Source of the DNA: CAUJGP01 sp964612425
Lineage (GTDB): Bacteria > Bdellovibrionota > Bdellovibrionia > Bdellovibrionales > Bdellovibrionaceae
NCBI GenBank assembly: GCA_964612425.1
Contig: CAZTDX010000006.1
Span: 1-64,000, forward strand
Reading direction: 5' to 3'
DNA length: 64,000 nucleotides
The position numbers and the translations under genes are program-made. The notes beneath the pieces were generated by a model, which made no database searches, was not told the origin of the DNA, and saw only the letters and a list, made by a program, of their open reading frames with translations. This document shows positions 1 to 9,152 of this stretch, in pieces. Each line of letters opens with the position of its first letter. The first letter of the stretch is position 1.

Positions 1-1103
1 CTTAATTGGTGGGCCTCAGCGACAGCACCTTGGCTGTAAGTGGCACTGGCTTCTAATTTAAACTTATCTTTTGGTAAGGGTAGTAAAATGGATGGATCGA
101 TTCTGATTGCTCCTTTCGCGAGAATACCGGGAGTATTTATTGTTTTTTCATTTGAAGTCGCATGTATAAAACTCGGCCCTGCTGCAACGGATATGGCGAC
201 TTTGTTATTAAACATTTCCCAAGCTTTACTAATCAACACGGAAATATTTATTGTGTTTACGTGATTAACATTCTCATTTCTTATGTTAAGATTTCCATCC
301 CATTGTTCACCGAATATCTTTTTAGCTAAAGTACCTTCAAGGACATAGCGAGTGGTGTTTGACGTACCTTCAGAGTTTTTAACTCTTGTATAGAAGAGCT
401 GTGCGGAGCCAGTTGCTGTAATAGTTTTAGTTAATTGGTATTTTCCTTTTAGTGCTGTAGTTAAATTAGTCTGTGCTTCTTCAGAGAGTTTGCTCATGAG
501 AAATCCAACTTTAATTTCTATTTCTGTTAATTTTGTTTTGGCTTTTTTAGCTTGATCTGTGGCTTCATTTCCCTGCTGAGTAGATTCATTAATAATCGAA
601 GTATTTGTGTTAGTAGCAGTTTCATCTTTTACAATAACTTCGGCCTTGGGATGTGCCTCCAGTGGTTCATCAAGTTCTCTTGCAGCAAAATGATTTATAA
701 ACAGACTAAGTAAAGTTTGATCTCCATCTTTTACCGCTAAATCGAAGGCTGTAAGCCCATTTTCATTGAAGATATTTGTATCGACGTTATTTTCAAGTAA
801 ATATCGCACCGATGAATAACATCGCTTTTTGACTGCAAGATGCAAGACAGTTTCTATACGTTGGTTATAAGCAAATGATTGATTAATGCTCCTTAGATTG
901 CCAATAAAAAACAAAAGCTTGTCAGATGCTTGATCATTACATTGACCTTTGATTGAATTATAAATTTTGACCAGATTTAAGATTTCATCTGGTTGTTGGA
1001 GGATTGTGGTAGTTGCTTCTGTGCTTGCGGAGGGCAATACAGCTAAGCAGTAACTTAAACCAAGTTTTAAAATAAAATGTATTGATAACTTAAAAGGTCT
1101 CAT
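1..1103 (-). CDS. Secreted ankyrin-repeat protein with C-terminal barrel-like domain (partial)
   Basis: An open frame runs from an ATG at 1103 to the left edge with no stop, so the 3' end lies outside the window (about 367 codons visible). The N-terminus (MRPFKLSIHFILKLG...) looks like a signal peptide. Residues about 80-140 hold two ankyrin-like units (TVLHLAVKKRCYSSVRYLLE; then a unit with NENGLTAFDLAVKDGD). A Thr/Asn/Lys-rich linker follows. After it come alternating hydrophobic strands (for example KYQLTKTITATGSAQLFYTR) typical of outer-membrane barrels of the DUF481/YdiY kind. That family label is inference. Its neighbour at 3153-5817 also combines a secreted N-terminus with ankyrin repeats. 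Role unknown; an envelope-anchored protein-binding module is plausible. Confidence 0.72.
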   Translation of the reverse strand, partial: MRPFKLSIHFILKLGLSYCLAVLPSASTEATTTILQQPDEILNLVKIYNSIKGQCNDQASDKLLFFIGNLRSINQSFAYNQRIETVLHLAVKKRCYSSVRYLLENNVDTNIFNENGLTAFDLAVKDGDQTLLSLFINHFAARELDEPLEAHPKAEVIVKDETATNTNTSIINESTQQGNEATDQAKKAKTKLTEIEIKVGFLMSKLSEEAQTNLTTALKGKYQLTKTITATGSAQLFYTRVKNSEGTSNTTRYVLEGTLAKKIFGEQWDGNLNIRNENVNHVNTINISVLISKAWEMFNNKVAISVAAGPSFIHATSNEKTINTPGILAKGAIRIDPSILLPLPKDKFKLEASATYSQGAVAEAHQL

Positions 1104-1271
1104 TCTATTGATTTTGCATGCGAATTCCATGCCTAAACAGATTTTATATAACTGAGTGGCGCAATTCGATTGAATTTAAAACCCTGAATGTCTATGGAGT
1201 TTACATCTGTTTAACAAAAGGCTATTTCTAAGCGCAGATTGACTATCTCTAAACCAGGGTTATCAATGATG

Positions 1272-3095
1272 CTATTTAAATAATTGGCGACATTGATTTG
1301 AAGTATGAAGCTGTCGTTCAAATATATTTGGAATTGATTTAGCTACATCTTTGTTAGCGGTTACCCCGGGCAGAGGGTCTATCACTACTGCCAATGGGAT
1401 CTGCGTAGTCTTATCGATCGCCCAGACCCTATCGCTCCAAATTTTAAATTCAATTGGAGAATTTGTGTAGGATTTGTTGAAGAAAGAAAGTCCTGTGTAA
1501 GCAGAAATTGTTTTTTTATACCAATCAACTCTAGATTCACTTTTGTTAAATAGCGTTTGAGCATTTTCACTAAGAAAAATAACTCTTTGTGTGTCTAAAC
1601 TTTTAAAAAATCTCTTAGCAAGTTGAACTTGTTCTATATTTAACGGGAGATTATTTAAGTTACTTGTTATTCTATTTAAAGACACTTCATTTAATTGCTC
1701 AAACACTGACTTAAGTACGGAGGCAAGTGCATTTCGTAATGGCGATCGCCCTTGTAATTCGCCACTATATAAATCTTCCTTTTTCACTTTATTTTCAAGT
1801 TGCTCCATAATTTTTTGAATATCACTAGAGAGATTAATTTTTTGTCCAGTTATATTTTCGGTTGCTTTAATATACTCCTTTAAAAAAGTATGCAAATGAC
1901 GCTCTTGCCTTTGAAATCCATTGAGGTGACTTGTTACAGACTGTCCAGCATATAAGCTGGAGTGAAACCAAATATCTTTGGCAATAGCGGCACCTAAATC
2001 AGAAAAATATTGGCGGTGTATTGAAAAAAGTTTCACGCGGTCCCAGAAAATATTCTTTGGCAATCGATTTTGGCTCAAAAGTGTCGATGGATTTAAAAGC
2101 ACATCAGCAAAATCTCTAAAGTAAAATTCAACTATTTCTCCACTCTCCATATTAACTTTGACAGTCCAGTTTTGAGTATGAGCTTCAAAAGATAAACCAA
2201 GAATATGATTAGAGACTGCGATGTATTTTGCAAATTTAGGTAAATATTCTAGTGTTTTCCAGCGATCAATCGCTTTTTCAACTGAGAGGTTTGGGAATCT
2301 CTTTTCAGCAAGCTGCCTAACGCATTCGTCACAACCTAACAGACCATGACCAGGGAATACCTTTTCATTTACATTAGTTTGATTTAAAATTCGGTTGGCA
2401 GAGCGATAGGCAATAGAAATAGGGATGCCTAGCAAGGATAAGTTTACGCCCATAAAGGAATCCATGGTTAAATTCCGCATCTCTTGTGGTAAATGCTCAA
2501 GCTGCGCCTTTATGTAATCATTGACTAAAATTTCACGCTCAATTTTTTGTTCAACCCCTGGAACATGAGGAACAAATTTAGCAAAAAAGCCGCCAATATC
2601 TCCGATTGGTTCGATATAATATGTTGAACGACTTAGTACTTTTCTTCCTGTTGTAGTATATATGGGTTCTCCGAATTTAAGCTTCAGTGTGTTGTAACTC
2701 ATAAAATCTGACTCTAGACAGGGTATAAGTACTTTCGATCCGTTATGCCTGACGCTGTTCCAATCAGATTCTTCAATATAGTTTGAAATAACCAGATCTG
2801 ATTTTAAATTGTTAATAGGTGCCTCAAATAAAAAAACTTTAACTGGTTTTTTGTCTTCTTCAGATATGAGGTTAGCTTTTGCTTTTTTCTCATCGCGTAG
2901 TCGTCGAGCTACATTAAAATTGTTATCAAAAAATAAATACTCTTCCATGATAGTAGAAAAATGATTGGGGATCTCTGGCTGCTTATACACAAAAATTTCG
3001 TCCGAATTCTTTGAGGAGTCTTGCGAAAAAGAAATCGATGAAAATACAACGATAAATAAATGAGCTATTAAAAACTTAAGATTATTAATTGTCAT
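1272..3095 (-). CDS. Large secreted protein of unknown function
   Basis: About 607 residues with an N-terminal signal peptide ending near SISFSQ. I chose the ATG at 3095 because GGTGG lies 8 nt upstream; further in-frame ATGs at 3101 and 3110 and the upstream limit at 3131 are alternatives. I do not recognise the family. Visible features are a PGHGLLGCDECV segment and, near residue 300, EAHTQNW followed by a strand and FRDF. That pattern resembles the E-H-Q-N...RD block of IucA/IucC-type enzymes, but the resemblance is short and the protein is predicted to be exported. It also shares a PGHG segment with the next gene upstream (3153-5817), and both have long helical regions, so they may be related secreted effectors. 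Confident as a gene, not as a function. Confidence 0.75.
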   Translation of the reverse strand: MTINNLKFLIAHLFIVVFSSISFSQDSSKNSDEIFVYKQPEIPNHFSTIMEEYLFFDNNFNVARRLRDEKKAKANLISEEDKKPVKVFLFEAPINNLKSDLVISNYIEESDWNSVRHNGSKVLIPCLESDFMSYNTLKLKFGEPIYTTTGRKVLSRSTYYIEPIGDIGGFFAKFVPHVPGVEQKIEREILVNDYIKAQLEHLPQEMRNLTMDSFMGVNLSLLGIPISIAYRSANRILNQTNVNEKVFPGHGLLGCDECVRQLAEKRFPNLSVEKAIDRWKTLEYLPKFAKYIAVSNHILGLSFEAHTQNWTVKVNMESGEIVEFYFRDFADVLLNPSTLLSQNRLPKNIFWDRVKLFSIHRQYFSDLGAAIAKDIWFHSSLYAGQSVTSHLNGFQRQERHLHTFLKEYIKATENITGQKINLSSDIQKIMEQLENKVKKEDLYSGELQGRSPLRNALASVLKSVFEQLNEVSLNRITSNLNNLPLNIEQVQLAKRFFKSLDTQRVIFLSENAQTLFNKSESRVDWYKKTISAYTGLSFFNKSYTNSPIEFKIWSDRVWAIDKTTQIPLAVVIDPLPGVTANKDVAKSIPNIFERQLHTSNQCRQLFK

Positions 3096-3152
3096 TTTCA
3101 TTTCCACCATTTCATCAGCTGGACATCGCATAATTTATTTTCACTAGTAATT

Positions 3153-5817
3153 TCACTCTTTCTTAGAATGCTTTGATAAGAGCTCCACGCTATCTACATA
3201 GCCATACCTTACTGCCCACTTGTATGCTGTGAGTCCATCTTTGTTTTTAGCATTAACATCAATGCCAGGCTGCTTTAATAAGAGCTCCATGGTTTCTTTA
3301 GAATTATACATTGCTATCCGCATGAGTGCTGTATTTCCATAAGTGTTTTTAGCATTTACATCAATACTAGGCTGCTTTAATAAGANNNNNNNNNNNNNNN
3401 NNNNNNNNNNNNNNNNNNNNNNNNNNNNNNNNNNNNNNNNNNNNNNNNNNNNNNNNNNNNNNNNNNNNNNNNNNNNNNNNNNNNNGCATGAGTGCTGTAT
3501 TTCCATAAGTGTTTTTAGCATTTACATCAATACTAGGATGCTTTAATAAGAGCTCCACACTATCTTTTGAGCCATTACCCCCTGCCACTATGAGTGCTGT
3601 ATTTCCATAAGTGTTTTTAGCATTTACATCAATACTAGGCTGCTTTAATAAGAATTCCACTGTATCTTTAGAGTCATACCTTACTGCCAGCATGAGTGCT
3701 GTATTTCCATAATTGTCTTTAGCACTAACACTGAAAAATGGACTTCTTAAAATTGATTGTAAGCTTTTTAAATCGTTTGAAGTGCAAAACTCACTAAATT
3801 GCTTTAGGATATTTGCATAAATTCTTTCAATAGTCGTCTTTTTAAGAGAATCATTTGAATTTTTCCACTGATTTATTTCAGAAACTAAAAGTTTAAATTC
3901 TGAAGGCGTGAAATTTTCATCGTGTTTATCTAAATATGATGAATCTGAAAATATCAATTCATAAAAGGCATTTTTCCGAAGATTAAATGAATTTTCTTTA
4001 TTATTTAATATGGATTTTAAGTCTGTAATAAATTCTGATTTACTATAAAGTCCAAGTCTTTCTAGCGATCCTATCATATTACCACTCTTAATAAACTTTA
4101 TTTGGTCTTCTTCTTTAGTAGAATCACGGAGCTTAAGAAAGTCTTTTGCCAATGTTGTTTTATCAAGTGCTTTATCTGCTGTATAGGGTTGGTATTGCTT
4201 GCCTGGCCTTATCTCACCTTCGACTTCAAGTGGCTTAGCTTCAAAGATTCGAACCTCTAATTTCTGATCACCACGAGAGTAACTGTTTGAAAATTGGTAA
4301 TTATGGGGGTGTGGTGTAAACTCTGCTCTCACTTCAGAAAGTCTTGGCATGATACTCAGCTGCACAAAGTCGGTAATCACATCCATATTCGAAAGGCCAC
4401 CATGACCAGGAATATTTCTTCCGAGATCAGTAGGAATAGCAAGTTTGTATCCATTTTCTTGAAGTGATTGATTCAAAGCATTTAGGAAGAGTTCTAATTT
4501 TTGTGTTGGTATGTTTTGAAGCTTATCTAAAAAGGCAACCTGTTCTTTCTGTCCTGTCTGTTTGTTAGTGGCGGTGCCCAGTACAAGGGTGGCTTGACCA
4601 TTTGATTTGTAACTAGCATCTGTCATTGTAAAATAAATATAATTGGGATCTAAGGCCTTATCAAAATAAGTTCTGGATGAACAGTCGGCACCTAAGCATG
4701 ATCTAAATGGTGACTCTTGTATGGAGAGAGAGCGAATTCGAACAACTTCTTCTGTTGGCATTATTGTATAGGGAGAATTAAGTACGTCCTTTTCAAATTC
4801 TTGAATTATTCTCACAAAATCTTCATTTTTTGAAAGCCCCGTTGGATACTCAATGTTGAGTTTTGCCTTAAGTTCAGCAAAATGCCCAGGGTATTTTAAA
4901 ACCTCAGAAATGGCATCAGCATCATTCCAGAGTTGATTAAGTCCTTGAACTTTATCTATGGCGTTGTTGCTTTTTAATAAAGTCATCGTCGACCGATTGC
5001 CGTAACCAACTGTAAACACCAGATCAAGCATGGCTTGACGTATTGCACGCGTATCTCGACCCTTTTGACTCATCCAGGATTCCACATACCTTAAAGTTTC
5101 AAAAAGCGCCTTCGCCTTTTGTTCATAAACTACATGATCATTACTTAAATCTGCTAACAAATCGCGATTGGATTTAGAAATTATTCTATTCAAATACTTG
5201 ATAAATCGCTTTTGCGCTTTTTCTTGAAATTCGGCTCGCGCTTCATTGATAACTCTTGCTCTGGCTCTTTCTTGCTCAGTAGACTCTTTTCCTAGATTTA
5301 ATGGCTTTAAACTCTCAGGCATCAGAGGATCTTTGTAATCAAGGATTTTTTTCCAAAAACTTATATTGGCTTCGATTTGAAATAGATTGTTTCTAATCTG
5401 ACCTGCCGTTGTAATCTGCGATCGTATAAACCGATCAAGAGTCTCTGGGGTTTTATAAACCTTTTCTATTGCTCTAATTTCAAACTCTCGGAAATGTTTT
5501 TTAATTAGGTCGGGATATTTCTTTAATATTTCAGTTACTGTTTTTAAGTTTTGACCATTTAACGAAGTTTTGGGATCACCAAAAAAAACCTGTCTGTATA
5601 TTTCAAAAATATCAGCTTGCTCTGGATGCAGTAGCATCCCTTCAGTCATGGCTTTGCCAAGAGTTTCTAAACTTTGAACTTCAGTTTTGTGATTTGGTTC
5701 AATAATTGTGTTAGTCTTGTTATTAATAAAAAGAGGAAAGCACTGATTGGCAGCTTGAGCCCAGTTCATTGAACAGATTAATATAAATGAAAAAGATAAT
5801 ATTTTAAACTTAACCAA
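3153..5817 (-). CDS. Secreted protein with C-terminal ankyrin repeats, interrupted by assembly gap
   Basis: A TTG start at 5817 follows GCGAGGATTGAG (good ribosome binding site, 6 nt spacing) and opens a signal peptide (MVKFKILSFSFILICSMNWA). About 650 residues of unrecognised, largely helical sequence follow, with a short SCLGADCSSRTYFDKALDPN stretch and a NIPGHGGLSNMD stretch. The C-terminus is a tandem ankyrin array with 34-residue units (LLKQPSIDVNAKNTYGNTAL type). A run of 100 N (3386-3485) falls in the array. Left and right of it the reading frame differs, but both sides encode the same repeat, so I treat them as one gene ending at the stop at 3153 (...SVELLSKHSKKE). The reading through the N run in the upstream frame is an artefact of the arbitrary gap size. 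Total length is unknown. Function unknown; secretion plus ankyrins suggests protein binding outside the cytoplasm. Confidence 0.78.
3156..3765 (-). repeat. Tandem 102-bp ankyrin-coding repeats
   Basis: The same 45-50 bp core (gtgctgtatttccataagtg and onward) recurs with starts near 3323, 3489 and 3591, and more weakly near 3693. The spacing is exactly 102 bp where no gap intervenes (3489-3591-3693), equal to 34 codons. At least five units are visible. Near-identity at DNA level points to recent unit duplication. Confidence 0.9.
3386..3485. other. Assembly gap (100 N) inside the repeat array
   Basis: Exactly 100 N, a conventional placeholder size for a scaffold gap. Repeat phase on the two sides requires a true length of 36 + 102k bp, so 100 cannot be correct. 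The gap explains the apparent frame change in the ankyrin gene. Confidence 0.97.
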
Positions 5818-6373
5818 CTCAATCCTCGCAAAATAAAATTCACGGCAATTAATAATGTTGGAGTTTTAATTCACAGTAGTGCGATCTTTAATAAAAGATT
5901 TTGCTTTAACCAATACTCCAGATTATTAGCATTTCGTAAGGCCATTTTTGTAGAGGAATTAATATACAATAAAATAATGTTTTAATAAACTGTAGAGTTT
6001 TAGACAGTAATCGAAATCTTGTGTCTAAAGTTTTTATGCTTATAAATTATAAAATGCATTTTAAAGATTCTTTTTAATGGAACTAACAAATATTGTCTCT
6101 TAAATGCCGATACTCATTTCAGCTTCTAGGTTTAATAAAATCGACGATATTTAAGTTTTCTATTAAAATGATTTAATTCAACAGATCAGAAGTTAAGATT
6201 GAAAGTGATCAAGACCTATCAAAAGTTTTTTAGAACTATTCTTAATTCATGCGGCATCTCCTGTCTGCCAGAATATAAACGTTTAATATTTATTAAAATT
6301 AATACATAACGAATCTGCCTTCGGAGGAAATAAGCAGAATCTTTTCTATTTTCTGAGGTTCGATAGAAAACCC
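5818..6373. other. Intergenic, AT-rich, no gene seen
   Basis: 556 bp between the start of the ankyrin gene and the end of the phosphatase gene. No ORF with coding character or convincing RNA gene. A small stem (GATCTTT/AAAGATT, near 5883-5900) is the only structure I noticed. It must contain the promoter for the minus-strand ankyrin gene near its left end, but I cannot pick one. Confidence 0.6.
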
Positions 6374-6922
6374 TTAGTCTCGACTATCCGAGGGAAGAAG
6401 ACGTTCGGGTAAATTTTGAAACTTGAGGAGATCTCCGCTCGTGGAAAAATCTAAAAGCCAAAATCGATCGTAAACGTCGCCTGACCAATCTGGGGGAGAG
6501 TTCAGTCCAAACTCTCTAGCAATTTCGAGGAGCACTTTGTGCTCCCAGCAGATAACGATTAGCTTTCCATTTAAATTGGAAACATTTTTTATTTGTTGGA
6601 CCAAATCTATAACTTGGTCTTTCTTAAATGGGGTGTTGATAGTTAAATTAAATTTTTCAGAGACATACTTTAAAGTTTGAATGGGGCGAATAGATCCATC
6701 AGATTTCGACTTCCGTTTCATGGCAAAAAGAGCAAAGGGTTTGCTTTTTAGCTCTTTGCGGTCGAAGAGATTGGGGAGGGCTTTGGCTCGTGCCCAACCC
6801 TGCTCTGAGAGTTCATCTCCTTCTTCTGGCTTTTCTCCATGACGCATTAATATAATTTGCGCGGGCATACTCAGTGATTGAAGAGAAAACACAGAAATAA
6901 GAAGGAGCAGGAGATTTTTCAT
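6374..6922 (-). CDS. Secreted histidine phosphatase family protein
   Basis: 182 residues starting at ATG 6922, chosen over the upstream ATG at 6943 because AAAGGG sits about 8 nt before it and the protein then begins with a signal peptide (MKNLLLLLISVFSLQSLSMP). The catalytic RHG motif is clear (IILMRHGEKPEEGDELSEQG), as in the phosphoglycerate mutase/acid phosphatase superfamily. The second conserved His may be in IVICWEHKVL near residue 130. Probably a periplasmic phosphatase of small phosphoesters; substrate unknown. It is divergent from the two-component pair that follows, with about 170 bp between. Confidence 0.8.
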   Translation of the reverse strand: MKNLLLLLISVFSLQSLSMPAQIILMRHGEKPEEGDELSEQGWARAKALPNLFDRKELKSKPFALFAMKRKSKSDGSIRPIQTLKYVSEKFNLTINTPFKKDQVIDLVQQIKNVSNLNGKLIVICWEHKVLLEIAREFGLNSPPDWSGDVYDRFWLLDFSTSGDLLKFQNLPERLLPSDSRD

Positions 6923-6951
6923 AAGACAACCCTTTAAACTCATTAATACAT

Positions 6952-7083
6952 TTAATTAAACGATTGATTATATCGTCGTTCAATTACAATTTGATTACCA
7001 ATTAATTAAAGCAAGATTACAAACAATAAACAACACTTTGTTGTAATACTGATTTAATTACGATACTGTTTTCGTTAATTAAA
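6952..7083 (+). promoter_or_regulatory. Three TTAATTAAA repeats upstream of the two-component operon
   Basis: Perfect TTAATTAAA occurs at 6952-6960, 7002-7010 and 7075-7083 in the divergent promoter region. An imperfect inverted repeat (ATTACAAACA ... TGTTGTAAT, about 7016-7048) lies between the last two. These could be sites for the adjacent OmpR-type regulator, which would fit autoregulation. The function is inference. Confidence 0.4.
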
Positions 7084-7096
7084 TAAGGATAACACC

Positions 7097-7771
7097 ATGA
7101 AAGTTTTAGTTGTTGAAGATGATAAAAAGATTTCGGACTACTTAACCGTTGGACTTAATGAAGCCGGATACACCGTCGATACTGCGGCTGATGGGTCCCA
7201 AGGGCTGAATATGGCTCTCAGCACTCATCCAGACATAATTTTGATGGACATCATGTTGCCGAATATTGATGGATTCACTCTCATTAAATCTATCCGTGAA
7301 AACCAAGTTCAAACCCCTATTTTAATTATAAGCGCAAAAGAAACAGTAGACGATCGAGTGAATGGTTTACTGCTCGGGGCAGATGACTTTTTGACAAAAC
7401 CATTTTCATTTACTGAGCTAGTCGCGCGCATTCAAGCTATTTTACGTCGTGGCAATAATCCTAAAAATTCTTTTGAGCTCAAGTTTGAAGATATTTATAT
7501 GAATATACTTAAGCGTGAGGTTACCCGTGGAAACAAAAAATTAGATCTGCATATTAAAGAGTTCCAACTTCTTGAGTATTTAATGATGAATCCTGAAAGA
7601 GTACTAACTAAGACGCAGATTTTAGAAAAAATTTGGGGATATAATTTTGATCCTCAAACAAATGTTGTGGATGTTTTAGTTTGTCGTTTGCGAAATAAAG
7701 TGGATAAAGACTTTAATCTTAAGACGATTCATACCATCCGCGGAATAGGGTATGTTCTTAAAAAAAGTTAA
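7097..7771 (+). CDS. OmpR/PhoB-family response regulator
   Basis: 224 residues. N-terminal receiver domain with acidic pair near residues 8-9 (VVEDDKK), phosphoacceptor D51 (ILMDIMLPNIDGF) and the conserved Lys in FLTKPFS. C-terminal winged-helix DNA-binding domain with the typical end RTIRGIGYV-like sequence (HTIRGIGYVLKKS). Start ATG follows AAGGATAACACC. Its last 20 bp overlap the histidine kinase gene, so the two are co-translated. It most resembles the CusR/QseB group; the signal is unknown. TTAATTAAA repeats upstream may be its own binding sites. Confidence 0.95.
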   Translation: MKVLVVEDDKKISDYLTVGLNEAGYTVDTAADGSQGLNMALSTHPDIILMDIMLPNIDGFTLIKSIRENQVQTPILIISAKETVDDRVNGLLLGADDFLTKPFSFTELVARIQAILRRGNNPKNSFELKFEDIYMNILKREVTRGNKKLDLHIKEFQLLEYLMMNPERVLTKTQILEKIWGYNFDPQTNVVDVLVCRLRNKVDKDFNLKTIHTIRGIGYVLKKS

Positions 7772-9152
7772 ATCTTTTACTCATAGAATAAGCTTCCGTC
7801 TCTCCGTTATTTATTTGGCCTTCATAGTTCCAATATTTTTACTCACCTTTTTTATCTTTCACAAAATTGCCAATAATTTTTTAGTCAAAAGAGATCAAAA
7901 CGAAATTGAATCAAAAATACAGCAAATTGAAGAGGTGATAGAAAAAGACGAGATCGAGTCAGTAAAAAAATTTCTAAATTCGGAAAGATTTAAAGCAGAT
8001 TCGGCAAAATTTTTTATAATGCTGAGTCAAGAGGGTAAGGTCATACATTCTCAAAATCCTACGGGTATGAATAATTTTAAAACTTCTTATTTTAAAAAGC
8101 GGGTAGAAAGCATTACTAGTGATGAATGGTATTACATTTCTTCTAAGGCGGGAGATGAAAATGCATTAGAAGTTAAGCGAATCACTTTTGATGGTTTTAG
8201 ATTAGATGTTGGCCTCAGCACAGATGATCGCGATGAGCTTATCGAGAAATTTAAAAAAATATTTATTCTTATTTTTATTCCAACTCTTCTCGTCATAATT
8301 TTTGGTTCTATGCTTATCTCTGAAAAGTTATTATCTCCTCTGAAGCAACTTACGAAAACGATTTATGATGTTCAAGGCGGAAACTTAAAATCAAGAACAC
8401 CACTTCCAGAAGTACAGGATGAGATCTATCAAATTTCAGTGGCTTTTAATAGTATGCTCGATCAAATTCAAAACTTGGTGCAGACAATTAATTATACTCT
8501 AGATGGAGTAGCACATGATTTAAAAACGCCCTTGACGAGAATGAGAATCGCCTCTGAATTGGCAATTCATTCAGATTCTAAGAGCGATTTAATAGAGGCA
8601 AATCAAAACGCTATAGAAGTTTGTGACAGTTTGATTACACTCATTAATACAATTATGATGCAGTCAAGGGTTGAATCTAGAACGGCAATGTTAAAGATAA
8701 CGGAGTTTAATGTTTTAGATATTATAAAGGAAATTGAAGATCTTTATTATTTTACCGCAGATGAAAAGAAAATTAAAATAAATATTATTGCTAAGCCTTT
8801 TTTATTTAAAGCGGATCTTGTTTATTTTAAGCAAGTCGTTGCTAATCTTGTTGATAATGCCATTAAATATTCACCCATGAACTCTGTTATTACCATAGAT
8901 GCGTTTATAAATCCGAGCACTCAACGCATGCATTTAATTGTTGAAGATTCTGGAATTGGCATTTCAGAGGATGAAATACTAAAAATTTGGGAAAGATTAT
9001 ATCGCAGTGATAAAAGCCGCCATGCTCAGGGTTCTGGACTTGGTCTTAGTGTTGTAAAAGCCATTGTCGAAGCTCATGGTGGAAGTGTGAGTGTAAAAAG
9101 TAGAATCAATGAAGGCTCTACCTTTGAAGTTCAGTTTCCTTGTTCCACTTAG
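7752..9152 (+). CDS. Sensor histidine kinase
   Basis: 466 residues. Transmembrane segments at about 17-40 and 172-192 flank a periplasmic sensor region. HAMP about 193-245. HisKA has H255 (GVAHDLKTPLTRMR). The ATPase domain shows the N box (VANLVDNAIKYSP), G1 (EDSGIGIS) and G2 (GSGLGLSVVKAIVEAHGG). Partner of the response regulator that it overlaps. Its 3' end overlaps the convergent C25 peptidase gene by 4 bp. Architecture is like CusS/QseC; the ligand cannot be read from the sequence. Confidence 0.95.
   Translation: MFLKKVKSFTHRISFRLSVIYLAFIVPIFLLTFFIFHKIANNFLVKRDQNEIESKIQQIEEVIEKDEIESVKKFLNSERFKADSAKFFIMLSQEGKVIHSQNPTGMNNFKTSYFKKRVESITSDEWYYISSKAGDENALEVKRITFDGFRLDVGLSTDDRDELIEKFKKIFILIFIPTLLVIIFGSMLISEKLLSPLKQLTKTIYDVQGGNLKSRTPLPEVQDEIYQISVAFNSMLDQIQNLVQTINYTLDGVAHDLKTPLTRMRIASELAIHSDSKSDLIEANQNAIEVCDSLITLINTIMMQSRVESRTAMLKITEFNVLDIIKEIEDLYYFTADEKKIKINIIAKPFLFKADLVYFKQVVANLVDNAIKYSPMNSVITIDAFINPSTQRMHLIVEDSGIGISEDEILKIWERLYRSDKSRHAQGSGLGLSVVKAIVEAHGGSVSVKSRINEGSTFEVQFPCST

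Noticed and set aside
40..264. Plus-strand ORF at the left edge
   Set aside because: It is the antisense shadow of the minus-strand ankyrin/barrel gene, which has a signal peptide and coherent domains.
3367..3521. Separate genes on either side of the N run
   Set aside because: Both sides encode the same 34-residue repeat and the apparent frame change comes from the arbitrary 100-N gap, so one gene is the better reading.
3156..3765. CRISPR-like array
   Set aside because: The repeats are coding, 102 bp long and contiguous, with no spacers.
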